DNA of 64,000 bases from assembly GCF_014857905.1 (NCBI RefSeq), contig NZ_JACYXE010000001.1, positions 731,714 through 795,713 of the forward strand, in the 5' to 3' direction. Numbering within the stretch: the stretch's first letter is position 1; every line of letters begins with the position of its first letter. The notes under the pieces were generated by a model. That model did not search any database. It was not told the origin of the DNA and saw only the letters and a list, made by a program, of their open reading frames with translations. Origin of the DNA: Agilicoccus flavus (lineage in GTDB: Bacteria; Actinomycetota; Actinomycetes; Actinomycetales; Dermatophilaceae). The position numbers were made by a program, and so were the translations under genes. Shown piece after piece: positions 1 through 8,684 of the stretch.

Positions 1-346
1 GGTTGCTGTTGTGGACGTTGGCGTCGACCACGGCCGTCCACCACTCGTCGGACCCCGTCTTCGCGGCGTTCGCGCGACCGACGGCGTCACGGATCTCGTT
101 GTGGTCGTGGATCGCGTCCTCGACCTCCTCGCCGACCGACTCGGCGTCGGCCCCGCCGGAGCCGATCTTCACGAGCTCGGGGTAGAAGTAGCGCTCCTCC
201 GCCTCGGCGTGCAGCTCGAGGAAGATCGCCAGGCGGCCCCACAGGGCGGCCAGGCCCTCGGTGTCGTCGCGCGACCACTCCTCGAGGACGGCGAACTGCC
301 GCCGCTGCTCGTCGTGCTGGTGCTGGATGATCTCGGTGATGTCCAT
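1..346 (-). CDS. Hemerythrin HHE-domain protein (C-terminus cut by window edge)
   Basis: The frame opens at ATG 346-344, preceded by a strong GAGGAGGG site, and runs off the window start, so only the first 115 residues are seen. They form the opening of an HHE cation-binding bundle: QHQHDEQR near residue 8, HAEAEERYFYPEL near residue 46 and IHDHNEIRD near residue 80. These His and Glu residues are the usual ligands of a non-heme di-iron centre that binds oxygen or senses oxidants or iron in the cytoplasm. The family is clear; the physiological role of this member is not known. It is separated from the MenC-like gene by about 100 bp. Confidence 0.85.
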   Translation of the reverse strand, partial: MDITEIIQHQHDEQRRQFAVLEEWSRDDTEGLAALWGRLAIFLELHAEAEERYFYPELVKIGSGGADAESVGEEVEDAIHDHNEIRDAVGRANAAKTGSDEWWTAVVDANVHNSN

Positions 347-450
347 GGCGAGCCCTCCTCGATGGCCGGTGCTCTGCGGGCCGGTGATCCGCGGGCACCT
401 CGTGGCCTCAACGTAGGCCACGGGTCCGACAGGGTCCGCCCCAGGACGCC

Positions 451-1581
451 CTAACCTCGCGGTCCCCCTCGCAGGGTGAGGGATTCGACGGAGACGGTGA
501 ACTCCTCGAGCACGTCGGGCAGGACGTCCACACCGATGCCCGGGCCGGTGGGCACGGGCACGCACCCGTCGTCGTCGAGCTCGAAGGCCGGCGTGACGTC
601 GGTGGCGAAGTACCGGTCGGAGGCCGAGGTGTCCCCCGGCAGCGTAAACCCGGGCAGCGCGGCAAGGGCGAGGTTCGGGGCCCGCCCGATACCGCACTCG
701 AGCATCCCGCCGCACCAGACCGGCACCCCGTTCGCGCGGGCGACGTCGTGGATGCGCCGCGCCTCCAGGTAGCCGCCGACCCGGGAAGGCTTGACGTTGA
801 TGATGCTGCACGCCCCCAGGGCGATCGCCGTGGCCGCGTCGCTCGCCGACGTGATCGACTCGTCGAGGCACACGGGGGTCGCGATCCGCCGAGCGAGCTC
901 GGCGTGGCCACGCAGGTCGTCCTCGGGCAGTGGCTGCTCGACGAGCAGGAGGTCGAAGGGGTCGAGACGGGCCAGGTGGCGGGCGTCGGCGAGGGTATAG
1001 GCCGTGTTGGCGTCCACCTGGAGCAGCAGGTCGTCGCCGTACCGCTCCCGCACCGCGCGGACGGGCTCGACGTCCCAGCCCGGCTCGATCTTGAGCTTGA
1101 TGCGCACGTACCCCTGCTCGAGGTAGCCGTCGACGGCGTCGAGCAGCGCGGGCACCGAGTCCATGATCCCCACGGACACCCCCGCGGGGACCCGGTCGCG
1201 CTCGGCCCCGAGGTAGGTGCCGAACGACACGTCGTGCAGCTTCAGCTCCGCGTCGAGCAGGGCGGTCTCGAGCACGTGCTTGGCCATGTGGTGACCCTTG
1301 ACCGGCGCCGTCGCGGACGCGACCCGGTGCGCGGCGACATCGCCCCCCAGCGCGAGGACCCGGGGCACGAGCTGCTCGCGCAGGACCATCTCGGCGCCGC
1401 GGAGGAACTCCGAGCTGTAGAGCGGGTCGGCCTCCGCCCCGCACTCGGCCCACCCCTCGACCCCGTCGGCCACGACGCGCACGACGAACGTGTCCTTGTC
1501 GTACGCCGTGCCGAACGACGTGCGGAACGGCGTGACGAGGGGAATCTGGAGGTACCGCACCTCGAGGTGTTCGATCCTCAC
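451..1581 (-). CDS. menC: o-Succinylbenzoate synthase / N-acylamino acid racemase
   Basis: Enolase-superfamily protein of 376 residues, normal length for the OSBS/NAAAR family. The catalytic lysine pair is K162-x-K164 (VRIKLKIEPG), the metal ligands are D190 (QVDANTAY), E215 (VEQPLP) and D240 (CLDES), and the opposite-face lysine is K264 (INVKPS). The chosen GTG start at 1581 overlaps the stop of the upstream acetyltransferase by 4 bp (GTGA), so the two are translationally coupled. No other menaquinone gene is nearby. Many actinobacterial members racemise N-acylamino acids, and pairing with a GNAT-like protein fits that role better than menaquinone synthesis. The activity split between OSBS and NAAAR cannot be settled from sequence. 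Confidence 0.88.
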   Translation of the reverse strand: MRIEHLEVRYLQIPLVTPFRTSFGTAYDKDTFVVRVVADGVEGWAECGAEADPLYSSEFLRGAEMVLREQLVPRVLALGGDVAAHRVASATAPVKGHHMAKHVLETALLDAELKLHDVSFGTYLGAERDRVPAGVSVGIMDSVPALLDAVDGYLEQGYVRIKLKIEPGWDVEPVRAVRERYGDDLLLQVDANTAYTLADARHLARLDPFDLLLVEQPLPEDDLRGHAELARRIATPVCLDESITSASDAATAIALGACSIINVKPSRVGGYLEARRIHDVARANGVPVWCGGMLECGIGRAPNLALAALPGFTLPGDTSASDRYFATDVTPAFELDDDGCVPVPTGPGIGVDVLPDVLEEFTVSVESLTLRGGPRG

Positions 1582-2495
1582 GTCGCGCTCCGGGGGTCGT
1601 CGGTGTCGTCGGTCCGTTCCAGCAGGTACCAGCCGTCGCGGGTGACGTGCGTGGCCACGCGCCCGTCGGCGAAGGCGGGCACGAACACCTCCCGGGTCGC
1701 GGAGCGCCACGCCGACGCCTGGGCCGGGTCGTGCCGGCGCAGGGCCACCACGTCGGCGGGGACGCGACACCACAGGCCGTTCCCGTCCTCGAGGAGCATG
1801 GGGCGGGCGTCGGGGCCGTCGGCGAGTGGGACCGCGTCGCGGGCGGGTTCGGGCTCGGCCGGCGCCTGCCCGTCCCGGTGCCCGGCATGATCGGCGGCGC
1901 GGTCGGCGACGGACGGCGCGTCCATGCACCACCGGGCGACGAGTCGGTCGGCCTCGTCGGCGCCGTTGACCCCGTCGGCCATCCGGCCGTAGAACGCGAC
2001 CTCGTACCCCGGCGCGGTGGCCCCGAGGCGGGCGAGGTTGAACCGCCCGTTGCGCGCCACGAGCGGGTCGAAGGTCCACGTCATCCGCGTCAGCCCCCGG
2101 CGCAGGGCCCAGGCTCGCTGGGCGAGCTTGAGGGTGCGACCGATCCCGCGGTCGGCGCGGCCGGGCAGTGCGGCGGCGATGAACCCGTACGTCGAGCCGG
2201 CGGGTCGGGCGGCGCCGAGCACGGCGGCACCGACGAGGTGGTCGCCGTCGTACGCGGCCGTGACGGCCCCACCCGCGTGCACGAGGCCGAGCATGACCTC
2301 GCTGTGGATGGGCACGCCCTCCGGCCCGCTCCCCCACACGGTCTCGAAGAGCGACGACGCCGCGCGCAGGTCGGCGATGTCGTGCAGCTCGCGCACGTGG
2401 ACGCCGGCGCGCCGGGCGGCCGCGTCGGCCGCGGCCGAGGCGTCCGCGACGAGTGCGTCTGACAAGGGTGGAGGCGCGGGCGCGACATCGGGCAT
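1578..2495 (-). CDS. GNAT-like acyltransferase paired with the MenC/NAAAR gene
   Basis: About 305 residues with a GNAT-like core (VRELHDIADLRAASSLFETVWG, then AAYDGDHLVGAAVLG and GIGRTLKLAQRAWAL) resembling the predicted acetyltransferase family often found beside NAAAR-type racemases. The start is uncertain: ATG 2495 is used here, while a GTG at 2567 would add 24 residues and lie inside a palindrome. The stop overlaps the GTG of the MenC-like gene, so both belong to one transcript. A likely role is acylating or handling the N-acyl amino acid substrate of the partner enzyme, but this is inferred from pairing only. Confidence 0.68.
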   Translation of the reverse strand: MPDVAPAPPPLSDALVADASAAADAAARRAGVHVRELHDIADLRAASSLFETVWGSGPEGVPIHSEVMLGLVHAGGAVTAAYDGDHLVGAAVLGAARPAGSTYGFIAAALPGRADRGIGRTLKLAQRAWALRRGLTRMTWTFDPLVARNGRFNLARLGATAPGYEVAFYGRMADGVNGADEADRLVARWCMDAPSVADRAADHAGHRDGQAPAEPEPARDAVPLADGPDARPMLLEDGNGLWCRVPADVVALRRHDPAQASAWRSATREVFVPAFADGRVATHVTRDGWYLLERTDDTDDPRSAT

Positions 2496-2553
2496 GCGCC
2501 CGATAATGCCAACTCTTCCCCTCCCCGTCCGCGACAGCGGCCCGGGATCCGCA

Positions 2554-2613
2554 TCGTGAGATGTCACGAGGGCCCGGGCCCGCGCGAGGGCCGGCGGTCC
2601 GTCGTGACATCTC
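2554..2613. promoter_or_regulatory. Palindromic operator-like site with a second half-copy
   Basis: TCGTGA-GATG-TCACGA at 2554-2569 is a perfect 6-bp dyad with a 4-bp spacer. The 12-mer GAGATGTCACGA (2558-2569) recurs inverted as TCGTGACATCTC at 2602-2613. The site lies in the gap upstream of the acetyltransferase-MenC pair and just after the OsmC stop. It could be a repressor operator with DNA looping, or a stem for termination. No U-tract follows, so I favour an operator. Confidence 0.4.
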
Positions 2614-2640
2614 GGGGCCCGGACGTCGGGGGTCGGCTGC

Positions 2641-3096
2641 TCAGACCCGTTCGAACGTCGGGGTCAGCTCGATCTCGCTGCGCAGGCTCGCGGCGACGAA
2701 GCACTCGCGGTGGGCCACCTCGACGAGGTGCGCGAGACGCTCGTCGGTGACGTCCGAGGCGACGACCACGTGCGGGCGCAGCTCGATCCGCGACACCCAC
2801 ATCGGGCGCCCCTCGTGCGGCATGAACCCCCGCGCGTCGTCGCGGTAGGAGACGACGTCGACGCGGGCCCGGGCCGCGACGGCGAGGAACGACAAGAGTT
2901 GGCAGGAGCTCGCGGCCACGACGAGGAGCTGCTCGGGGTTGAGCAGGCCCGGGTCCCCCCGGAACGCGCGGTCCGAGCTCACGCGCAGCGTGTTTGGCCC
3001 CACCCGCACCTCGTGGCCCCGGTCGTAGGCCTCGTACCCGGCCCCGGTGGTGCCCTGCCAGACCGCGGACGCGGCGAACTCGTGAGCGTCGGTCAT
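2641..3096 (-). CDS. OsmC/Ohr-family peroxiredoxin
   Basis: 151 residues, standard for OsmC-type hydroperoxide reductases. The two conserved cysteines are C65 (AASSCQLLSF) and C132 (AHRECFVA), the redox pair that reduces organic hydroperoxides in the cytoplasm. The N-terminal strand region (AVWQGTTGAGYEAYDRGHEV) is typical. ATG 3096 is the natural start. The gene stands alone on the minus strand, divergent from the secreted GH26-like gene. Whether it belongs to the OsmC or the broader YhfA branch is undecided. Confidence 0.85.
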   Translation of the reverse strand: MTDAHEFAASAVWQGTTGAGYEAYDRGHEVRVGPNTLRVSSDRAFRGDPGLLNPEQLLVVAASSCQLLSFLAVAARARVDVVSYRDDARGFMPHEGRPMWVSRIELRPHVVVASDVTDERLAHLVEVAHRECFVAASLRSEIELTPTFERV

Positions 3097-3370
3097 GCCC
3101 GGATCATCGCAGCCGGGCGCGTGGGGCGGGGCGGCCGGGTGCGAGAGGCGTTGTCCGGACGCGAAGCCATGCGCGGGCGGGCGAAATCGCCGCGCCCCGC
3201 CGCCTCGGGGGGCAGGGGGCGCCGCACCCACATACGGACGTCCGACCTGGTCCTGAACTAAGGTAGGGGCTTCACATACGGGTCTTCGGGGGACGACCCG
3301 CACGGGGGTTGGACGGGGGTCTGGTCCACGAGTGCGGCGCGGGCCCTGCCCCGTCGTCGAAAGGAACCTC

Positions 3371-4504
3371 GTGCTCTCGCCTCGCTCGTCCGTCGCCGCC
3401 TCCGTCGCGCTGTGCGCCGCCGCCGGTGTGCTCGCACCGGTGGCCTCCGCCGCCCCCGCCGCGGCGGCACCGACACCGGCCGTTGCGGCCGCCCCGGCCG
3501 CGCCCGCTGCGGCCGCGACGAACGGCGCGTACGCCGGCGTCCCCGTCGCCGCCCGCGGCCCGGCCGGCGCGTACGCCCGCAAGTACCTCGGCGCCTCGCG
3601 GTCCTCGCTCGCGTGGCACTCGGGAGCCTGGGTCGGCGGGTGGATGAGCGCCACCCGGGCCACCCGCTGGGGGACCTGGCGGGGCACACCCAGCGACGTC
3701 ACCCTCACCTTCCCCGAGAGCCGGACCTGGGCCGACATCCAGCGGTCCACCTGGCACATCGACACGTTCAAGGGATTCCGCGGCACCCTCGTCTACGGCC
3801 TCCCGCTGCTGCCGAAGACGGCGAAGCCGGCGCAATTGCGCGCCGTCGCCGCCGGCAAGCACGACGCGACGTTCGCGAAGGTCGCCCGGGACCTGCGCGC
3901 CCGCGGCCGCGGCAAGACCGTGGTCCGCATCGGCTGGGAGGCCAACGGCACGTGGATGCCGTACAGCGTGACCGCCGGCACCGCCGCGACCTACCGCGCC
4001 GCGTTCCGCCGCGTGGCGAAGGTGATGGAGAAGCAGGCGCCGGGGCTGCTGTTCAGCTTCGACGTCAACTGCGGGACGACGCTCAAGGGCCAGCGCAACC
4101 GCCTCGACAGCCTCAACCGGCTCTACCCGGGCAGCGACGTCGTCGACATGGTCGGGTGCTCCGCGTACGACTGGGACGTCCTCGGCGCGACGACCGAGGC
4201 AGGCTGGCGCCGCGCGCTCAAGCCGGGCAAGGGCGTCGGCCTCGGCGACGTCGCCGCGTTCGCGCGGGCCAAGCGCAAGGGCCTCGCGATCTCCGAGTGG
4301 GGGCTCGCCGGCCGTCACCGCGACGGGCACGGCGACAACCCCTTCTACATCCGCAAGATGAAGCAGTTCTTCACCGCGAACGCCGACATCCTCGTGCTCG
4401 AGAGCTACTTCAACGTCGCCGAGAAGACGGACACCGCGAGCTCGCTGTGGCCCGAGGCGCCCCTCAACCCGAGGTCGGCCGCGGTCTACCGCGCCCTCTG
4501 GTGA
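3371..4504 (+). CDS. Secreted GH26-like glycoside hydrolase
   Basis: Starts at GTG 3371 after AAGGAAC, giving 377 residues. Residues 1-28 are a signal peptide (hydrophobic core SVALCAAAGVLAPVASA), followed by an Ala/Pro-rich linker to about residue 50. The remaining (beta/alpha)8-like domain has GWEANG around residue 188 (E190, candidate acid/base) and ISEWGL near residue 307 (E309, candidate nucleophile), the arrangement of clan GH-A families such as GH26 mannanases. Substrate is unknown; a beta-mannan or xylan-type glucan is plausible. It is secreted, and no partner binding module is seen. Confidence 0.72.
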   Translation: MLSPRSSVAASVALCAAAGVLAPVASAAPAAAAPTPAVAAAPAAPAAAATNGAYAGVPVAARGPAGAYARKYLGASRSSLAWHSGAWVGGWMSATRATRWGTWRGTPSDVTLTFPESRTWADIQRSTWHIDTFKGFRGTLVYGLPLLPKTAKPAQLRAVAAGKHDATFAKVARDLRARGRGKTVVRIGWEANGTWMPYSVTAGTAATYRAAFRRVAKVMEKQAPGLLFSFDVNCGTTLKGQRNRLDSLNRLYPGSDVVDMVGCSAYDWDVLGATTEAGWRRALKPGKGVGLGDVAAFARAKRKGLAISEWGLAGRHRDGHGDNPFYIRKMKQFFTANADILVLESYFNVAEKTDTASSLWPEAPLNPRSAAVYRALW

Positions 4505-4642
4505 GCCGCGCGCCGCGGTGAGGGTCGCCCGGCGCCGCCGCGCGTCCGCCCCGGGGCCCGGGCCGGTCGCGCCGAACAACGCCGCCTCGACGGCATGGTC
4601 CGGCCGGCGGCGGCAGGCGAAGCCGCGGGCCCGAAGCGCGGG

Positions 4643-5095
4643 TCACGTCGCGCGGGCGTCCTCCCGGTAGTGCCGGGCGGGGGTGAACACGTGCGCCTCG
4701 AGCGCCGGGGGCAGGTCGGCCACGCCCGGTCCGCCGGCGCGCACCCAGCCGAGCACCTCGGCGTGCGTGTCCTCGTCGCCGGTCCACGCCAGCCAGACCG
4801 GGCGGGCGCCTTCGCTGCGCCCCCGCGCCGACGGACGCACGACGACCACGTCCCGGTCGTCGCAGGGCCCGAGGCAGTCGGCGACCGTGACCGTCGTCTC
4901 GCGCGAAAGCTCAGCTAGGCGGGCCCGGGCGGCGGGGTCCCGGCGCCCGTCGGGGGTTCGCGCGCAGCAGCATCCGTGGCAGACCGTCAGCGCGCAGCCC
5001 TGCGCCGCGCCCGGGCCGGAACCCCCGGAGCCCCCGACGCTCGCGCCGGCGGGACGCGCCTCCGGCCGGCCCCCGCCCTTGCGTCGTCTGCCCAT
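4643..5095 (-). CDS. Thioredoxin-like [2Fe-2S] ferredoxin-domain protein
   Basis: 150 residues. After a basic, Gly-rich N-terminus (residues 1-33) comes LTVCHGCCCARTPDG near residue 36 and VADCLGPCDDRDVVVVRP near residue 71. This spacing of cysteines (CxxCxC, then CxxxC) is that of thioredoxin-like [2Fe-2S] ferredoxins. The tail (WLAWTGDEDTHAEVLGWVRAGG) is common in this family of predicted metal-binding proteins. It sits convergent to the GH26-like gene and has no obvious operon partner. An electron-transfer role is inferred from the fold only. Confidence 0.68.
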   Translation of the reverse strand: MGRRRKGGGRPEARPAGASVGGSGGSGPGAAQGCALTVCHGCCCARTPDGRRDPAARARLAELSRETTVTVADCLGPCDDRDVVVVRPSARGRSEGARPVWLAWTGDEDTHAEVLGWVRAGGPGVADLPPALEAHVFTPARHYREDARAT

Positions 5096-5178
5096 CGGAC
5101 CATCCTCTCCTGCCGATGCCGCCGGCGACGCGAGGGCCCGACGCCGGGGGCGAACCCCGACGCCGGGCCCGGTGCCGA

Positions 5179-6051
5179 TCAGAAGACCGGCTTGCCGCCC
5201 GTGACGCCGAGGACGGTGCCCGAGACGTAGCTCGCCTCGTCGGAGGCGAGGTAGACGTACGCCGACGCCACCTCGATGGGGTGGCCGGCGCGGCCGAGCG
5301 GGGTGTCGGAACCGAAGCCCTCGACCTTCGCGTCGGGCATGGTCGCCGGGATGAGCGGCGTCCAGATCGGGCCGGGCGCCACGGCGTTGACGCGGATGCC
5401 CTTGTCGCCCAGGTCGCTGGCGAGGTTGACGACGAGGTTGTTGAGCGCGGCCTTGGTCGCGGCGTAGTCGAGGAGGTTCTCGCTCGGGCTGTACGCCTGC
5501 ACCGACGTCGTGACGATGACCGACCCGTTGCCGGAGAGTTCGTCGACGAGCGCCTGCGTGAGCCAGAACGGCGAGAACACGTTGGTCGCGAACGTGCGCT
5601 CGATCTGCTCGGGCGGGAAGTTCTCGAGCCCGTCGTAGGTCATCTGGTACGCCGCGTTGCACACGAGGACGTCGAGGCCGCCGAGGAACTCGACCGCCTT
5701 GGTCGCCAGCTCGACGTTCGCGGCGTGCGTGCGCAGGTCACCGGGCACCGCGTGCACGGTCCCGCCGGCGGCCTCGATCGCCGCGATCGTCTCGGCGGCG
5801 TCGGCGGCCTCCTCCGGCAGGTGCGCGATGACGACCGACGCACCCTCCTTCGCGAAGGCGACGGCCACGGCGCGGCCGATGCCCGAGTCGGCGCCGGTGA
5901 CGAGCGCCCGGGTGCCCTCGAGGCGGCGGCGCGGGGTCCACGACGTCTCGCCGTGATCGGCGGGCGGGTCGAGCTTGCTCGTGGTGCCGGGCCAGTCCTG
6001 CTTCTGCTGGGGGATGTCGGAGAGATCGGCGGGCGTCTTCTGGTCGGCCAT
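5179..6051 (-). CDS. SDR-family oxidoreductase (general stress protein 39-like)
   Basis: 290 residues. An N-terminal extension rich in Gln/Pro (DIPQQKQDWPG, residues 12-22) precedes the Rossmann fold: nucleotide motif TGADSGIG near residue 52, NAAY near 132, catalytic Ser in VTTSVQAY and YAATK (Tyr/Lys pair) near 190, then NAVAPGPIWTPL. The extension and length match the YhdF/GSP39 type of stress-associated SDR. It follows the zinc dehydrogenase on the same strand after 56 bp, so the two probably share a transcript. Substrate is unknown; an aldehyde or sugar alcohol is likely. Confidence 0.85.
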   Translation of the reverse strand: MADQKTPADLSDIPQQKQDWPGTTSKLDPPADHGETSWTPRRRLEGTRALVTGADSGIGRAVAVAFAKEGASVVIAHLPEEAADAAETIAAIEAAGGTVHAVPGDLRTHAANVELATKAVEFLGGLDVLVCNAAYQMTYDGLENFPPEQIERTFATNVFSPFWLTQALVDELSGNGSVIVTTSVQAYSPSENLLDYAATKAALNNLVVNLASDLGDKGIRVNAVAPGPIWTPLIPATMPDAKVEGFGSDTPLGRAGHPIEVASAYVYLASDEASYVSGTVLGVTGGKPVF

Positions 6052-6107
6052 GGTGGAGCCTTTCGTTCGAGGGGTCGGAGCAGGGATCCGGCGAGGTCGG
6101 GCCGCCG

Positions 6108-7298
6108 TCAGGGGGTCAGGACGACCTTGAGGCAGCCGTCCTCCTTCTTCTGGAACGTCTTGTAGGCCCGGGCCGCGTCCGCCAGGGGCAGGCGGTGCGT
6201 CGCGAGCGTCTCGACGTCGAACACGTCCGACTCGACGAGCAGGGCGAGCAGCTCGTCGGTCCAGCGCCGGACGTTGGCCTGACCCATCCGGATCGTGAGC
6301 TGGCGGTCGAACATGTCCATCATCGGGAGGGGGTCGGCGGCCCCGCCGTACACGCCGGAGATCGAGACGGTGCCGCCGCGGCGGGCGGCGAGCAGCGACG
6401 CGTGCAGCGCCGCGAGCCGGTCGATGCCGAACGTCTCGGTGGCCTTGCGCGCGATCGGGCCGGGCAGCTTGCCGGTCGCGGCCACGGCGAACCCGGCCGC
6501 GGCGTTGATCGGGCCCCCGTGCGCCTCCATGCCCACGGCCTCGACGACGCCGTCGGCGCCGCGGCCGTGCGTCATCTCGCGGATCGCCTCCGCGGCGTCG
6601 GGCGTCTGCCGCAGGTCGATCGTCTCCACGCCGTGCGCCCGCGCCGCGGCGAGGCGCTCGTCGACGAGATCGACGCCGATGACGCGCTCCGCCCCGAGGT
6701 GCCGCGCGATCCGCGTCGCGAGCTGACCGACCGGTCCGAGGCCGAAGACCGCGACGGTGTCGCCGGGGTCGACGTCGGCGTAGCGCACGGCCTGCCACGC
6801 GGTCGGCAGGATGTCGGAGAGGTAGAGGTACCGCTCGTCGACCCCCTCGTGGGGCACCTTCACGGGGCCGTACTGCGCCTGGGGGACGCGCACGTACTCC
6901 GCCTGGCCGCCGGGGACCGAGCCGTACAGGCGCGTGTAGCCGAAGAGCGACGCCCCCTTGTCCTGCTCGGTCACCTGCGTGGTCTCGCACTGACTCTGCA
7001 GCCCGTGCGTGCACATCCAGCAGTGCCCGCACGAGATGTTGAAGGGGACGACGACGCGGTCGCCGACGCGCAGGTCGCCCGTGTCGGGCCCGACCTCCTC
7101 GACGATGCCCATGAACTCGTGCCCGAGGACGTCACCGCGATCGAGGTAGGGGCCGAGCACGTGGTACAGGTGCAGGTCGGACCCGCAGATGGCGGTGGAC
7201 GTGACGCGGACGATCGCGTCGGTGGGGGCGTGGATGCTCGGGTCCGGGACGTCGATGACCTCGACGTGATCCGTGCCCTGCCAGGTGAGTGCCTTCAT
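6108..7298 (-). CDS. Zinc-dependent alcohol dehydrogenase, formaldehyde-dehydrogenase-like
   Basis: 396-residue medium-chain dehydrogenase. Catalytic zinc region TAICGSDLHLYH and GHEFMGIVEEVG near residues 35-65, structural zinc cysteines CGHCWMCTHGLQSQC near residue 95, and a Rossmann motif VFGLGPVGQLATR near residue 185. The insert after the nucleotide-binding domain resembles the glutathione-independent formaldehyde dehydrogenase group, and the gene is a paralogue of the FdhA gene at 8685. Downstream lies an SDR; upstream, a divergent SDR starts at 7453. A role in aldehyde or alcohol detoxification is likely. Confidence 0.82.
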   Translation of the reverse strand: MKALTWQGTDHVEVIDVPDPSIHAPTDAIVRVTSTAICGSDLHLYHVLGPYLDRGDVLGHEFMGIVEEVGPDTGDLRVGDRVVVPFNISCGHCWMCTHGLQSQCETTQVTEQDKGASLFGYTRLYGSVPGGQAEYVRVPQAQYGPVKVPHEGVDERYLYLSDILPTAWQAVRYADVDPGDTVAVFGLGPVGQLATRIARHLGAERVIGVDLVDERLAAARAHGVETIDLRQTPDAAEAIREMTHGRGADGVVEAVGMEAHGGPINAAAGFAVAATGKLPGPIARKATETFGIDRLAALHASLLAARRGGTVSISGVYGGAADPLPMMDMFDRQLTIRMGQANVRRWTDELLALLVESDVFDVETLATHRLPLADAARAYKTFQKKEDGCLKVVLTP

Positions 7299-7452
7299 TG
7301 GCGGGAGACTCCCTCGACGTGGTGGCTCCGGCCATGGGTCTGCAGTCGGAGTGGCGGGCGGGCCCGCCTCGCCTGTCCCCTACCCCTCGTCGCGGGCCGC
7401 ACACCTGGCCCCCGGGTGGTGTAGCCGCGGCCGGGAGGGGTACGAACCGGAC

Positions 7453-8457
7453 ATGTCGCGACCCTCGATCACCGCTCTGCTCGCCCGCCCCGGCGCCCTC
7501 CCGGCACGCCCGGTCGCCCTCGTCGCCGGCGCCTCCCGCGGCCTCGGGCTGCTCGTGGCCCGCGAGCTCGCCGAGCGGGGCTGCCGGGTCGTCGGGCTCT
7601 CCCGCTCGGAGGAGTCCCTCGCGCAGGCCCGGGAGCAGATGGCGGGGTGGGGTCACGAGCTGACCACCTACGCCGTCGACGTCACGGACGACGAGCGTCT
7701 CGCGGAGGTCGTCCGCCGGGCGGGCACGGAGGTCGGGCCGATCGACGTCGCGGTCCACGTGGCCGGGGTCATCCAGGTGGGCCCGGCGGAGTCGATGACG
7801 CGGGAGCACTACGAGCAGGCCATCGGGATCATGCTGTGGGGCCCGATCAACCTCGCGCTCGCCGTGCTCCCCGGCATGCGGGAGCGTCGGCGCGGGCGCA
7901 TCGGGATCGTCACCTCGGTCGGGGGCACGGTGTCCGTGCCGCACCTGCTGCCCTACTCGACCGCCAAGTTCGGGGCGGTCGGCTTCAGCGAGGGGCTGCG
8001 GGCCGAGCTGACCGGCACCGGGGTCACGGCGACGACGATCATCCCCGGCCTCATGCGCACCGGCTCGCACGTCGCGGCCGAGTTCACCGGCGACCAGGCC
8101 GCGGAGTACGCGTGGTTCGCGCCCGGGGCCTCCCTGCCCGGGGTCGCGATCGACGCGGAGCGCGCCGCCTCGGCCATCGCCGAGGGGGTGCTCGCCGGCC
8201 GCGGGCAGGTCGTGCTGTCGCCGCTCGCGCAGGTCGGGATGCGGGTCGCGGGCGTCGCGCCCGGGCTGACCGGTTCCCTGCTCGGCGTCGCCGCCCGCCT
8301 CCTGCCCAGCGCCCCGCCCGATCCGACGTCCACCGGGACCGTCGACGGCCACACCGCCCGCGCGCGTCTCGACTCCCCCCTCGTCGAGAAGCTCACAGCC
8401 CTCGGGACCCGGGCGTCGCGGCGGTTCAACGAGTTGCGCTCGTCGCGGCGCTCCTGA
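7453..8457 (+). CDS. SDR-family NAD(P)-dependent oxidoreductase
   Basis: 334 residues from ATG 7453, which follows GGGAGGGG. Rossmann motif VAGASRGLGLLVARELAERG near residue 20, acidic VDVTDDERL, catalytic Ser in VTSVGG, and PYSTAKFGAVGFSEG with Tyr and Lys near residue 175. The roughly 80-residue C-terminal extension after the core is longer than a minimal SDR (about 250) and carries a hydrophobic Leu/Gly-rich stretch that could touch the membrane. Substrate unknown. It is divergent from the zinc dehydrogenase, with about 150 bp of shared promoter region. Confidence 0.8.
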   Translation: MSRPSITALLARPGALPARPVALVAGASRGLGLLVARELAERGCRVVGLSRSEESLAQAREQMAGWGHELTTYAVDVTDDERLAEVVRRAGTEVGPIDVAVHVAGVIQVGPAESMTREHYEQAIGIMLWGPINLALAVLPGMRERRRGRIGIVTSVGGTVSVPHLLPYSTAKFGAVGFSEGLRAELTGTGVTATTIIPGLMRTGSHVAAEFTGDQAAEYAWFAPGASLPGVAIDAERAASAIAEGVLAGRGQVVLSPLAQVGMRVAGVAPGLTGSLLGVAARLLPSAPPDPTSTGTVDGHTARARLDSPLVEKLTALGTRASRRFNELRSSRRS

Positions 8458-8684
8458 CCGGTCGGTCGCATCACGGCCGGACGCCGGTGCCCGTGGCACC
8501 TCGATGACGACGTCTCGCGCCGTCTCGGGCCTACCCGGCCACGGGGAGACACGGGCGTCGGCCCACGGCGACCAGGCGTCGTTCCCGTTGCCGCGTGCCA
8601 CGCCCTGGACTACGTTCGAGAACCCCGCGGGTCGGCCTCGGATCGGGGCCACCCGCGTCTGTCGGACTCGATGAGGAGACCACC

